The notes: generated by a model not told the origin, from the sequence alone. Shown: positions 20,611-33,400, numbered from the stretch's first letter. The stretch is 64,000 nt of DNA from Viola odorata (GCA_963691705.1 OY829538.1:34740836-34804835); one strand, 5' to 3'. Numbers and translations are program-made.

Positions 20611-21746
20611 TCAAATCATAACCAACTTCTTGCCGTTGAACCTCTTCAAGGCTTTCACATCCATCCACTGCAAATCAATTGACACAACCTACAACTGGAA
20701 ATAACACAATTACACTAATCCTCTAAAAGGAAGTTGCATTATCCAGAGATATCAGACAATAATCAAACACATGCTTCTTGTTAGTCTTCTCCTCTGCAAA
20801 ATCACTAAACTAAAGGAGTAATCAATTTACACTTGAGAAACTCATGAATACCAAGCAAACTTTTAATTGCAAGGACAAATGAGTAAGAATATAAAGGGGA
20901 AATAAATACAAATCAGTTGGTGCGTAAAGAGAAATCAATATAAATTTTGAACAAATTTATCAACAAAAGAATTCAATGAAAAAACAAAGATCTCACCAAG
21001 GTTTCCAATTAAGGATATGAGAAAAATAGATCAATTAAGTACCAATGTTTCCCTACCTCCAACGAAGCCCCCACTTTCGCAAGCCTGTGCTTCGTTTACT
21101 CTTGTCATACAATACAAATTGTAGCTCAAACTAATGTGCAAATCCAACCATTTCCTAAGCATCTAAAAAATCAGAACTCATATTTAGTATTCTAAAAAAA
21201 TTAAGCAATCCCTTACTACAATTTTAATCCTTGCATTACAAAATTAGCATGTTTTTTCATCGGTGAAAGAATTTGCAGGTTGTATTTAGATTATCACAAT
21301 TATAGTTCTGCAATCAAACAAATAACACTAAGGAAATTAACAATATTTCATGCTTAGTAAGGAATCGACACAAAATATCTAATAATAACAAAAAAAAATA
21401 CTTAATTAATCAACAACGGACTCAAAGAACCCCCAAAACAACACCAAACCTTTAGAGAAAAACAGAAGATGAAAGGAGCAGTTTAAGGAATTGGAAGGAA
21501 GCTGTGCAATATTTTCCAGATCAATGCTTAAAATAAAACAACTATTAAATTACTTACCAAAACTTCAATCCTCCTCCATCCAATTTTCCAGTTCATTCTC
21601 TTCCAGTTTCGCCAGCCGTCACGCCTCAGCTCCCTTAGCGGCGGCCTCCGCTCGTTTCTCTGACTCCTCTTCGCAAGCTTTCTTTGTCGTCGAATTTGCG
21701 GCGGAATCCACACTTGCCGTTTGTTGGAGGTGATATGTCTGCCATG
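20611..21746 (-). pseudogene. Possible decayed two- or more-exon plant gene
   Basis: On the minus strand an ATG at 21746 opens MADISPPTNGKCG, but the plausible continuation (KACEEESEKRAEAAAKGAE, then RLAKLEENELENWMEED) is in another frame and has in-frame TGA codons. A good splice donor GTAAGT follows near 21551. A possible last exon at 20667-20611 follows an intron end TTTGCAG and encodes WMDVKALKRFNGKKLVMI then stop. Middle exons are not identified. The gene is not recognised; it may be a pseudogene, or the frame breaks may be sequencing errors. Confidence 0.35.
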
Positions 21747-21749
21747 GTG

Positions 21750-22934
21750 GGGATAGAGCTGCAACTTGAATGAGAAGATGCAGAGCAGGTTAAGAGAGAG
21801 AGGGGTAGAGGGTTTTTGGGTGTGGATAAAATCATACTAAAATTTTAGAAAACTGAACAAAGATATTGTTTTAACTTAAAACACTTGTCTCTAGAGAGAG
21901 GAAAGAAGATGCCACTCCTACAACGGTAAATACAAACACGTGTAAAGATGCCCCTGGTAAGAAGACAAAAAATACAAACTTAAAACTAAGACTGCCTTCC
22001 AAAATTTTCTGTTTTTTCTGTTTTTTATTTTCTAAAATTTTCTGTTTTTAGAAAATAGTTGAAAATTTTCTGAAAATGAAAATTTTATTTCACTGTACGT
22101 TTTCTATTTTTCAGTTTTCATTTTTCAGCCTTAAAAAAATTGAAATCCTATTCACCTAACAACTATTTCTTATTTTTTTAAAATCAAAAACTCCTACTTT
22201 TGTTAAATCAATTTTATTTTAATTACAAAACAATGCTAAGGTGTTTTTGAAAAAAAAAATAATAAACTAAATAGTACATTTTAAGTCTGTTAAAGATCAA
22301 ATATAAATATGCTAAATATATTTATGTCTAAATTCAAAAGCACAAGACATTTAGGAGCTGTTTAATTTTGAAAAAAATTCAAAAAAATTTCCAAAATCTA
22401 TTTCACAGCAATATTTTCCAAAATTTTCAGCAAATTTTCTATTTTTGCAAGTGGAAAACAGTTTTTCAGAATTAACACTACAAGTTTAGAAAATTCTGCA
22501 AACGCCATATTTGAAGTTTTTTCAATTTTTTTTTCTCCAGCTCAACCGATCCATATTGTTAATCTAAAAAAAATGTTATTTTAGACGTGTCTACCCTCGT
22601 AATTTTGATATGTTAAATCTATTCATGTTAAAAATCAAATATAAATATAATAATTCCGTTCATGAAAATAAAATACATATAAAATATTCTTGAATTATTT
22701 GTTCATGACATAAATACTACAAATTTGAACATTTAAAACATACTTAATTTAACTTGTTACTTCTTCATATTCTAACAATTATTATAATTAGCCCATAATT
22801 GATCTGTAATATCTTCTCTCACCGCATTCATTAGTTGTTGTTGGGACATATCCACTTGAATACCTTCTTGTGTCATAGTAGTTTCTTTCTCGTTTAAATT
22901 TTGCTGACCTTCTATACCATGTTCTGTGAATAGT
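21750..22934. other. AT-rich intergenic sequence
   Basis: Only runs such as TTTTCTGTTTTTT and their complements (about 22000-22110, 22380-22520) are seen. The similar CAGATTTTGAAATTTT motif at 23900 hints at an old inverted-repeat element with no clear ends. Confidence 0.4.
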
Positions 22935-23516
22935 CGAAAAACAGAGACCTCCCATAGCTTTTAAAAACTCTATTCAACCTCCTATGTACTAAGGGTCAAC
23001 GACAAAAGTGTAGTTTCTGTTAGTCAAACTAACAGACCGTTAGGCTTGACCGTTGACTTTAATTAAAAAATTTCAAAAAAATGTAAAAATTCTATAACAA
23101 ATAATTAATCTAAAAACCCAGAAAAAAATAATTAATCTAAAAATTCAAAAAATAATTTAAAAACTCTAAAAAAACTAAAAATTCAGAAAAAATGTAAAAA
23201 TTCAAGAAAAAAATGTTTTACAATTATTTTTGGAATTTTAGCATTTTTTGGATTTTTAGATTAGTTAAATTATTTTTGGAATTTTAACATTTTTATGGAT
23301 TTTTAGATTAATTAAATATTTTTTTGGAATTTTAACATTTTGTTTCTAGATTTTTAGGTTAATTAGTTTTTTTTAGAATTTTTTAATTAAAGTCAACGGT
23401 CAACACTAACGGCCTGTTAGTTTGACTAACAGAAACTACACTTTTGCCGTTGACCCTTAGTACAGGGGAGGTTGAATAGAGTTTTTAAAAGTCAAGGGAG
23501 GTTTCTGTTTTTCGCG
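22935..23516. mobile_element. Short long-TIR element (Mutator-like MITE), about 580 bp
   Basis: Left CGAAAAACAGAGACCTCCC pairs with right GGGAGGTTTCTGTTTTTCG. The arms, about 140 bases each, also share GTCAACGACAAAAGTGTAG and CTGTTAGTTTGACTAACAG. The centre is a degenerate array of AAAAATTCWRAAAAA. No convincing target duplication was found. Confidence 0.6.
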
Positions 23517-25004
23517 TTAGTACAAGGGGCCTTTTTTCTGTATGGTATATCGAATTATCAACCGAACTAATGTTAATATTTGTAATTCCAATGTTCCAAG
23601 ATTATATTTTTACTTATTTACTATTTATTACACTAATGTTTATATGTAATTCGATATTACCGTAATACCGTACTGAAATTATTGAGAGTATTGGTTAATT
23701 AATTTTTCAATAAATATTGATCTAATTTTATTCGTATGAATTTAATTAGGAGTATTGATTAATTAAAATAATTGAAACATTTGAATCAATTTAGCAGGAT
23801 TAATTTTAGATAAATATCAATTATAAAGTATTTTTAGCACAATTTTTCATTTTGGAAAACAGAAAAATTTTCAAAAAAATTTACATTTTGGAAAATTTTG
23901 TGTGTGAAACAGATTTTGAAATTTTTTCCAGTTTTGCAAAATTTTCAAAACAATTTCCGTTGTGAAACAGCACCTAACAAATTCAAAATTTACAAAGGAC
24001 AAAAATGTAATCCTACTTTGAGGCCCCAAAATAAAACTACCCTTACCAACAGACACTAATTACGAAGCACAACATGCAGCCAACTAACACACTAAGCTAG
24101 GGATAGAAACGTAATTTTAAGAAACCCTCTACTCTTAATATGTTATAGGGGATGTTATAATTATACCTCTATAATACAGTTTGTACCGATGGGAGTGCAA
24201 TAAGGACTCGATTGGATTCTTCCACAGTCTTGATTTCGAAGCTAATCCATTCATTTTAATCATAGTTTTAAAAACAGAACCGGAAACGAAAATTTCATAG
24301 TTCAACAGGGTTAAACCGATTTCGACCGAATTGACATATTAGATCATTTTGAACCATTCACACATCGAACCATTTAATTTTAAATAATTAAACTAAATTG
24401 AACTGGCTGATTCAATATCTATAATGAGTCGGCCCATCAAAATTTTCATATTTAAAAAAATATATATTAAATAAAAAATGCAAAACGACGTCGTTTTTGT
24501 TGGGTGATGAATAAAAAAGAAGATTGTAAGTAGTGTAACTCATTATAAATTATTTATTAACATGTAGTATTATATATATAAGTATAATATTTAGGTAACT
24601 TTAGAAGTACCGGAATTAACATCTGCTCCATTCCAAACAAAATTTTGGAGCAGAACACTTTGATTCCGGTATAGAATTCATGATAAATTTCAGAATGTCG
24701 AAATTTGATAATTGTACTCACCATTAATTGAAAGAGTAATAATAGTACACTAGGCTCGTGCTCGCGCCGGTATTTTTTTCTTAAAATTTGAATAATAAAT
24801 TTTTATATAATTGAAATATATTATTACTCGAACAACTCCTTCTTGTCCAGGGTTATTAGATGAAAAAAGCCATATATTCCTCCTACTCTTATAAATAATA
24901 TAATAAAATATTTTCAATATATTCATGTAATATAATCTTAGTCGGAAAAAAGTTAATTATAATAATAGTAAGAATTAGTAAATTACATAATTAATAAGAT
25001 TTTT
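23517..25004. other. AT-rich intergenic sequence
   Basis: No gene. A palindrome AAAACGACGTCGTTTT at about 24483-24498 is the only distinct motif. Confidence 0.45.
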
Positions 25005-25269
25005 TATATGTGTAGATCCTGCACTCAAATAATCGTATTAATTTGAGCCCTATACTTGTGCACTCATCAAAACCTGTCATTTTAGACCTCAAGCAGCTCT
25101 GACCCTGTCCGACCAGCCACATCACAACATACTGACGTGGCATGCCATGACGAGTAACACGTCATTCTCAACCCCACCACTAGGTTGCCCCGCCTGCCCT
25201 GATGCTCTGACCCGTCTCCACCTGGAACTGAAAAACGCAAACCAAATACTAGGGATGGCAATGGGTACC

Positions 25270-26099
25270 TGATAAGATCCAACCTCCTTTGTAAGGGGAG
25301 TTTGAATCTATGTTTGAAGGAGGATCTAGCTTGGAGTTGTAACACAAGGCAGATTGGAAGATGGAAGGAAATATGATGGAAGATGGACTATAAGTGCAGC
25401 GGAAATAGATGATATGAGAAAGGATGAATGGAAAGGGTTGTGTTTGGATTGGAGTTGGATGGATTGATGATGGTACACTTGAATTGAACTCAGATTGAAA
25501 GCACAAAGAACACTTGATTATTATTTCAGAACACACTTGAATTACAAGAAAGGAAACAATCTTAAATCACTCAAATATCACACTAGGATAAATGCCTTGG
25601 TGAAAAGGCTAGAGGAGGATTTCTCTCTAGCTTTTCACTTGGCCATTATATCTCCCTAATGACACTAGCTTGATGCTCTATATATAGGAAAGAACTACAA
25701 TAAATTATCACAAGTGGGGAAGCATTACAGCTCTTAATGTCCCCTCTAAAGCAGTGGCAAAACGCTATACTGGAAAGTTCACACGTCGAAGCTGGCTCGT
25801 TGAATCTGCGCGCTAAAATGTCGACGACCTTAACTTTTGATCCACCCGTCCGATTGGCCTGAAACTTGTCCCAAATGAAAGCTAACATCTTGACGTTTCC
25901 ATCAAGACTTTGTTTGCGCAAATTAGACGTCATTTTCTTGTCCATCGGATCATTATTCTTGGCCCTCTTGGATGGAGCTTTTGTTGCCGAGCTTTGTTCT
26001 GCGATCCCCATGCTTAGCCACTGGACAGTTGTGGCTGAGAACCCAATGCTTAGGTGGTGCTGGTACATAGAGAGAATGAGGTTAGGCGTGATCGTATCA
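25270..26099 (-). repeat. 3' LTR of nested retrotransposon
   Basis: It differs from the 5' copy mainly by single-base or short insertions and deletions (for example TATCACACTAGG against TATCAGG, and CCCCTCTAAAG against CCCCTCTCTAAAG). Confidence 0.9.
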
Positions 26100-27044
26100 T
26101 CACCTCTTCCTTTGAAAGGATTCGTCCTCGAATCCATTACATTAAATTCGTCTTCTCTCATTTGTTTGTCCATATGCTCATGATGATTTGTCCTCCTAGA
26201 TGGAACTTTTGTTGACGGGACTTTATGCGAGTTGAGTAAGTTAGGCTTTGCTGGAGGCCTTGGAGTGGTGCACGGATCCTCTTGAATGTCTAGGACCCAT
26301 ACTTGAAGTGGGGATGTGCACCGCGTCGTGATCACATCATCCTCTCCCTCTTCAAAAGGATTCGTCCTCGAATCCAGTTCTTCAAATTTGTCCTCTCCTA
26401 CATGGCAAAGGGTCAAGTTAGTAAGATAGAAGGATGTATTCATGGACCCATACTTACTTGGTAGGTCAAGGATATTGGCGTGGATGAAATGGAGGGAGAT
26501 TTGGCAAAGGAAAAGGATCAAGCGATCCCTACGCCGGTGGAATAAAACCCATTGTTCCTGTTTGAAAGATGTAAGCACGTCTTCCTTGTTATTTCCGTTG
26601 GGCGCTTGAGTATTCGTGGTTCCCTCTTCTACACACTTAAAATTACTTAAAGCACATGGCGAGAGATCAAGAGAATTCAGAGATGAAATCTCATATTCAA
26701 CCTCAAAAATAGTAAATTCAAATGAAGCTTGTTGCGCATGACCTTTGGTAAACTTGTTGTGAGGATTCTTTGATTTCCATTTAGTGTACAAAAAATGTTT
26801 CAGTAATTCAGTATGACTATCATTCAGAATGCTCATAAGAATGTCATGTAATTGAGTATCATGTTGAAAGAAGACGTGATCAAAGAACTGTTCTTTTAGA
26901 GTATAAAAAGCTTTAGTAATTTGAAGGAGATCACGTGTCGTTATCCCAGGTATTTGTAACACAAGTAATTTTTCAGTTTCGGTCTTACAAAATTGGTGAT
27001 GTCCTATTAAGAATTTATCATGTTCAATGAAAAGCAAATAGGGA
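25646..27044 (-). pseudogene. Integrase-tail region without catalytic core
   Basis: Open on the minus strand from the gap to 25646, the last ~450 bases running into the LTR. It contains KYGSMNTSFYLTNLTLCHVG and two copies of DSRTNPF followed by acidic residues (about 26340-26370 and 26100-26130), as at the C-terminus of chromovirus-like integrases. Upstream residues (ITTRDLLQITKAFYTLKEQF) are unfamiliar and no DDE core, RT or RNase H is present. It looks like a gag-to-integrase-tail deletion derivative. Confidence 0.6.
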
Positions 27045-28141
27045 NNNNNNNNNNNNNNNNNNNNNNNNNNNNNNNNNNNNNNNNNNNNNNNNNNNNNNNN
27101 NNNNNNNNNNNNNNNNNNNNNNNNNNNNNNNNNNNNNNNNNNNNNNNNNNNNNNNNNNNNNNNNNNNNNNNNNNNNNNNNNNNNNNNNNNNNNNNNNNNN
27201 NNNNNNNNNNNNNNNNNNNNNNNNNNNNNNNNNNNNNNNNNNNNCATTGTTCACTCATTATTGCTGTATTTTCGGTCACACTCTCTTCAATCAAATTATA
27301 TTTTTCAGTTACAATTGGTTCAAAAGATTGAGAGGGTGGTGGCTGTTTTTGGTGAGTGCAATCTCCTTGGTGTGCTTGGCTCGGCTTGTGCTCTATGGTA
27401 ATGGAAGTAGGAGCCTTCATGTTACTCGGACAACAATGGATCGAGCTACTATTTTGCTTCATCAAGAATTCTTGTTCTTCAACTGCACAAGCATGGAGCA
27501 TCATGGATTGCAAGCTTGTAAACTCATAGAGTTCAAGTTGTCTTCTAATCGTTCTATTTAACCCACTTTCAAATAAATCCATGATCATGCCCTCCTCTTC
27601 TTGAAGATAAGTCTTAATGAGTAAATCAACAAACTCATGATAATATTCTATCACGGTTTTGGTTCCTTGTTGAAGGGAGGACAACTCGTCTTCTAAGAAT
27701 TCTTGATAATATGATGACACAAAACATTGTCTCATGACACGTCTCATTTCAGCCCAAGTTGCAATCCTACCCCTTTCACCTTCATGGCTAGTAGAGTACC
27801 ACCGATCATAAGCAATGTCATCAAATGTCTTTCTTGTAAGCAAGTCTAATTTTCTGTTTTTCCGAAAGTTGATGACATTCAAATGTTTTTACTAGTTGAT
27901 ATTCCCATTCAATAAAGTCGGCCGAAAAGGATGTTCCTTTAAAGATGGGAAGTTGAATTTGTCGATGGAGAGAAGTGGAGTTTTCTCGATGGTTGCGACC
28001 ATTAGTAGAGGGGCCACGGCCAAGGCCTTGTTCGGAGGGACCTAGGCCATAGCTTGATTGACAAGAGATGTAGGAAGTCATTTTACCTGCAAAAATAAAC
28101 AAACTAGATGTATGTATATATGTTAGTTGAAAACAAATCAC
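27007..28141 (-). pseudogene. gag: gag of nested retrotransposon, frame-broken and cut by gap
   Basis: On the minus strand from about 28080: GRGPSTNGRN, LPIFKGTSFSADFIEWEYQL and TFECHQLSEKQKIRLA, then after a frame change near 27880 the core WYSTSHEGERGRIATWAEM, MRQCFVSSYYQEFLEDELSS, LQQGTKTVIEYYHEF and IMDLFESGLNRTIRRQLELY. No zinc knuckle is seen before the gap. An intact protein would form the particle shell. Confidence 0.75.
27045..27244. other. Assembly gap (200 N)
   Basis: Exactly 200 N, a conventional length for a gap of unknown size. It lies where protease and RT would be expected. Confidence 0.99.
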
Positions 28142-28788
28142 TCCCTTACGTGTTTGCTCTCGTGTTTGAAACTCTCGTAAAGATTGTCCTCACTTATGTA
28201 CTCAAGCCTCACAAGATTGTTTCGTGTCCTTTTGTCCAAATAATGTCCTCAAGCAGTGTCCCTGTTGTTTTCTTTTGTTCAATTATTGTTTTGAGCACAT
28301 TAGAAATTCAAGAAGTGAAAAGCTGAAAGGAAAGGCTTGGAAAGTAAAGAAAAGGATGGTAGAACCAACCCTTGGACAGAAAAGTAAAGAGGTCGGCAAA
28401 GCCTCCCTTTGAGCAAGAAAGTAAAGTACAAGAAAGTAAATTACTTGAAGTAAATTGCTGAAATTTAAATGGCAGAATTTAAATAGCTGAATGGAAATGA
28501 CTTGAATTGTAAGGAGAGGATGGTAGAACCGATCCTAGGACAGAAAAGTAAAAAGGGCGACAAGGCCTCCCTTTGAGCTTGAAAGTAAATGACTTGAATG
28601 GAAATAACGAAATTGAAATGAGCTTGAATGTAAATGACTTGGATGTAAATAACGGAATTGAAATGACTTGAATTTAAAGATTGCAACCGCCCATGTAGGT
28701 GGTATAGAATATAAATGAACGAATAATTGAAACAACACTTGGATTTTTTATTTTTTTTTATTTTATTTTTTTCAAAGTTCTCGTATTG

Positions 28789-28820
<32 letters not shown>

Positions 28821-29735
28821 ATTTTTTTTTATTTTAGAGAACAAACGTATCCTGCATGTGAACAAGTGTTGTTTGAAAGAGATGTGTTCCAAATCAAGGA
28901 ATGATTTCGGTTTGGGTTACAAAGGAATGACTTGGCTGTTTTGGATTGATTTTGTTTGAAGAATTGGAAGGATGGAAAGACTTGCACACGGACAGCTAGG
29001 TTCTAGCAAAGGTGGCGCACATTTGTAAGTGAATATTGAAGAATATATGCAAACACGTGCTAGGATTTTAGATCAAGAGAATATGTAAGGTTGTGTAAGA
29101 GAATATTCAGCTTTCTAGGAGTGGAATGTGGGTTGTGCACGGATGGGTAAGGGCTGGACTTTTGGCTTGTTTAATAGAAAGAAAGTAAGGCATGTGTTGG
29201 CTGCTCACATGTGAGGGAAATGAGGTGTTTGAATTCGTTTGTTTAATAGAAAAGGAGTGAGATATGTGCTGCCATTTATGACACAAAGCTGATTTGGAAG
29301 AATAGAATAACTGGGACAGCTTGGTGCAAACTTTCGATTTGGGCTCAAAGGAATAGCAAATGATGTCTAAAGATCACGAAATTTTACAGGAAGACTTTTA
29401 AGATGTAGAGATACAAGTTTTGTCAAGGAAGGAAGAGATAATTCCGTCTGGAAAGTACTTTAATCAGACCAACAATAAAGGTATGTTTTTCTCGGATGCG
29501 AATCTGTGCAACTTTTTGTTTGATCAGAATGAGTACTATTTTCATGGAATTTCAGGACGACCAAAACAAGGAAATTGTTAAGCACAGGACGAAGGTGTTT
29601 GACACAAAAATTCGGATTTTTGTAAGCTGTATTACTCACAAAACGAGACAGGAATATGGTGGATTTTCTGGACAGACTCGGAAAGAAGAAAGGCAACAGA
29701 AGGCAACTCGAAGCGGCTAGAGCTCCGCTACCACT
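28142..29735 (-). other. Leader of nested retrotransposon, with local repeats
   Basis: Non-coding. A unit of about 170 bases holding GGTAGAACCRAYCCT, GACAGAAAAGTAAA and AAGCCTCCCTTTGAGC-like sequence occurs at 28357-28425 and again at 28510-28585, followed by a degenerate AATGACTTGAATKKAAA array (28585-28680) and a T-rich run (28742-28832). Confidence 0.6.
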
Positions 29736-30564
29736 TGATAAGATCCAACCTCCTTTGTAAGGGGAGTTTGAATCTATGTTTGAAGGAGGATCTAGCTTGG
29801 AGTTGTAACACAAGGCAGATTGGAAGATGGAAGGAAATATGATGGAAGATGGACTATAAGTGCAGCGGAAATAGATGATATGAGAAAGGATGAATGGAAA
29901 GGGTTGTGTTTGGATTGGAGTTGGATGGATTGATGATGGTACACTTGAATTGAACTCAGATTGAAAGCACAAAGAACACTTGATTATTATTTCAGAACAC
30001 ACTTGAATTACAAGAAAGGAAACAATCTTAAATCACTCAAATATCAGGATAAATGCCTTGGTGAAAAGGCTAGAGGAGGATTTCTCTCTAGCTTTTCACT
30101 TGGCCATTATATCTCCCTAATGACACTAGCTTGATGCTCTATATATAGGAAAGAACTACACATAAATTATCACAAGTGGGGAAGCATTACAGCTCTTAAT
30201 GTCCCCTCTCTAAAGCAGTGGCAAAACGCTATACTGGAAAGTTCAGCACGTCGAAGCTGCTCGTTGAATCTGCGCGCTAAAATGTCGACGACCTTAACTT
30301 TTGATCCACCCGTCCGATTGGCCTGAAAACTTGTCCCAAATGAAAGCTAACATCTTGACGTTTCCATCAATGACTTTGTTTGCGCAAATTAGACGTCATT
30401 TTCTTGTCCATCGGATCATTATTCTTGGCCCTCTTGGATGGAGCTTTTGTTGCCGAGCTTTATTCTGCGATCCCCATGCTTAGCACTGGACAGTTGTGGC
30501 TGAGAACCCAATGCTTAGGTGGTGCTGGTACATAGAGAGAATGAGGTTAGGCGTGATCGTATCA
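29736..30564 (-). repeat. 5' LTR of nested retrotransposon
   Basis: 829 bp; on the minus strand it starts TGATACGATCACGCC and ends GGATCTTATCA. Confidence 0.9.
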
Positions 30565-30569
30565 GTACC

Positions 30570-33179
30570 CGTACCCGGATACCCGCCCATAATCATACCC
30601 GTCTTTGACCGGGTAGTATTCGCTTTGACTAGGTATGGTTCGGGTACGGGTAATACCCGAATTGATAATTTCGGTATGGCCGGGTATGATACCCGACTTA
30701 TACCCGTTCGGGTATAACCTCATTTTTACCCGCGATCTCTTTTCTCCTTCTTCCCCTCTCCCTCTCTCTCTCCCTCGCCCCAATCATCTCTTCATCTCTG
30801 CATTTATCAATTCGGGTTGCCTTCCTCCTCGCGATCTCCACTCCCACTTGGCCGACGCCGTTTCAGATCCTCCGTCGTCGTCCATTTCCTTCGGTAAGAT
30901 TCTGACTTGCCTAATAATGTTTTCATTTATTAGTTGCCAGATTATGAATAAATTAGGAATTTAGGGGTATTTGTGTCGAATAAGTTAGGTTTACGATGAG
31001 ATTGCTGGGATGTTCTGCTCTTGTGATTTGTGTATTTTTCATTTCCGTGTCTCATCTCTCTGGTTCAAATAAATGAGGGCAGTTGAAAGATGGGGCTGAA
31101 TCGGTTCTATTAATGGTGGAGGAGAGTTTTGTTGGTGAGTTTTGGGATTTTGATGAGTTGCCATTGATGAGTGGAGGAGTTGTTGATGAGCAAATGTCAT
31201 GGGGATCCATTTGGTTGCCGATTTGTTATATGGGTCATGATGAAATGTTCAGTGATGTTGCTTGGGACGATGATATTTGGAAGGACAAACATATCTCCTA
31301 TGGAGTCTCCTAACTTATGTTTATCAATGAAAAAAAGCAGTGCAGTTTGTGTTTATAAAATTGAGTTGTTTTATTTTATTACCCTGTTCATGAAATGTTT
31401 GGTTTGATACCCTGTTCGATTTTTTTGATTATGGACTTGAAAGGATACATGGCCATTGCACATGATAATAGCTAGGCATTGTTGTTGGGATATAAATGAT
31501 CTACAATAAGCCCCTTTATTACAATGCTATCCAGATTTGTTAAGAGTAGGAGTCACCTAAAATGCCTCCTAGACATTACAAGAGTAGGATGACACTGACC
31601 TTTTGGAGAATGATGCAGTAGCTAGGCCTTTGAACAGAACAAGACCGTCATAGTTACCGTCATTTGTCTAAAGCTTAATTATTCCGATCAACAAGCTTGA
31701 TTCAGCAGTTGTTCTTGGCTCAGTAGAACTTTGATCCAGTCTTTTTTGCTTCCTTTTAATCCAATTTGCCACAAAGTAGAGCTTGAATGACCCAACACTT
31801 CCCCTGATTTCTGGTCTCATTTTTCTTCCAGAGGCTTGCAAAATAGTATAGTTTATTGCTTGTGGACCCTCTAATGCATTTCCTCTTCATTTTTAACTGT
31901 TGGTGCTATGGAAAGGCTAGGTAATAAGATGGATTATCCTACAATTGTTTAGTTGTAGTAGTTATTGAATTGCAAACACTTCTCGAATAGCTAAGGAGAA
32001 GCAAGACCCTTGGAGTGTGGTCTTCTGGGTTGGAGAGGGGTAAAAATGAAACTATGGATACATTTACTTGGTGACATGGGGTTGAGATTGGAGGAGTAGT
32101 TATAGGAGTTATGGTTAAGAGGCTCCACCACTCTACACTTCACTCTAACCCATTTTCCCTAAGCTTCTGGAGTTCTGCATCTTGAGAGATTTGGCGAAGG
32201 TTCTTAGTGGGATTAGGAACTTAGATAACATTAGGTGATTGTTCTTTTCAGTAGGCCTTATGATAACCATGTGAAGAAGATTCCTGTGCTTTTTCCTACT
32301 ATGCATACACTTCTGAAACTTGCAACTTTTATTATTTGATGTAGTTGTTTTAATTTTTACGGCACAATGATATTATTTGATGTGAGGCTGAACTTCAATA
32401 TTGCTGAAGACGAGGGAGAGGAGGAGGATTGAAGATAGTAGTACTGTGTTTATTCAAGTTTTTATTTATTTGGGATTTTAAATTAGGTCTTGTTTTGGAG
32501 ACTCTATATATATGTATTACTTGATTTGGTGACGACGAGTGCTGCTATTCATCTGAAAATAATGATGGTGTGATAGACAATAATTAGCTAATCCTGGCCA
32601 AAACTCTTCATGCTGCTTTGATCTTTCTTTCCCCTTTGGAACTCTAAAGTTCCATTATTATGGTGTACTTTGTCCCATTTCTCCACCTTTGCCTTCCACT
32701 ATGATATATGGCACCCGCACTTGGCCAAAGAATCCATAATTCATAAATCCGGTAATAAAATTAGATTAAGGTAGCGAAAAAGAATCAAGTTAGATGAACT
32801 TTAAAAAAAAAATTATGTAAATTATGATGGAAGTTTATATAATTTTAATGTTTTAATGGAAATTATACCAAAAAGAAAAAAAACCAAAAGTAAAGGAAAT
32901 TAAAAAAGAAAAATCAATTTTCTGTTCAAAATTCAAATAATCGATATCCCAAATCCATAGTTATCAAATCACAACTGATTTAATTGGCTTATTTCCTTAA
33001 ACATGCATATTAACCAAATCATTACTTTATTTATATATTAATAAATCAACTTAATCAATAGCTAATTTTATTATTAAACCTAATTTATCTTTTCTCTTCA
33101 TTGGAATTCAATTATTGTAGTGGAGAAATTAAATTAGGTCTTGTCCAGTTTACAACAATGTAAATTGTATGGTAAAAAA
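30570..33179. other. Interior of hAT element, no gene recognised
   Basis: After the TACCCG array, a pyrimidine-rich leader-like stretch (30735-30790) leads to CTTCG|GTAAGATT near 30895, which could be an exon and splice donor. Position 31083-31313 is open (76 codons, acidic and Trp-rich, DDDIWKDKH near the end) but matches no family I know. It may be captured host sequence or a decayed transposase leader. Confidence 0.4.
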
Positions 33180-33400
33180 CCGAGCCAAAACGATAAAAAA
33201 TGAGAAAAACGGTAAAAAAAACGAGCCAAAATGAAAAAAAGAGCAAAAATGGTAAAAACGAGCTAAAACGGTAAAAAAAACGAACCAAAATGCTAAAAAC
33301 GAGCTAAAATGAAAAAAACGAGCCAAAATGATAAAAAAAATTAGAAAAACGGTAAAAAATGAGCCAAAATAAAAAAAGCGAACCTAAATAGTGAAAAAAA
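33180..33400. repeat. Degenerate AAACGAGCCAAAATG tandem array
   Basis: About a dozen imperfect repeats of (A)nCGAGCYAAAAYGGTAAA with a period of about 15-22 bases, just inside the right end of the hAT element. Confidence 0.7.

Larger units (their letters stand above)
25270..30564 (-). mobile_element. Non-autonomous Ty3/gypsy-type LTR retrotransposon with 5-bp target duplication
   Basis: The LTRs at 25270-26099 (830 bp) and 29736-30564 (829 bp) are nearly identical, with TG...CA ends, and are flanked by GTACC at 25265-25269 and 30565-30569. On the minus strand the 5' LTR is followed by TGGTAGCGGAGC (29733-29722), a variant of the usual initiator-Met primer site, and the 3' LTR is preceded by the purine tract AAAGGAAGAGGTGA. 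Gag and an integrase tail are recognisable, reverse transcriptase is not. The 200-base gap at 27045 may hide sequence of unknown length. Confidence 0.9.

Noticed and set aside
24483..24498. AAAACGACGTCGTTTT palindrome as a regulatory site
   Set aside because: A single palindrome in AT-rich intergenic DNA without a gene nearby; no support for function.
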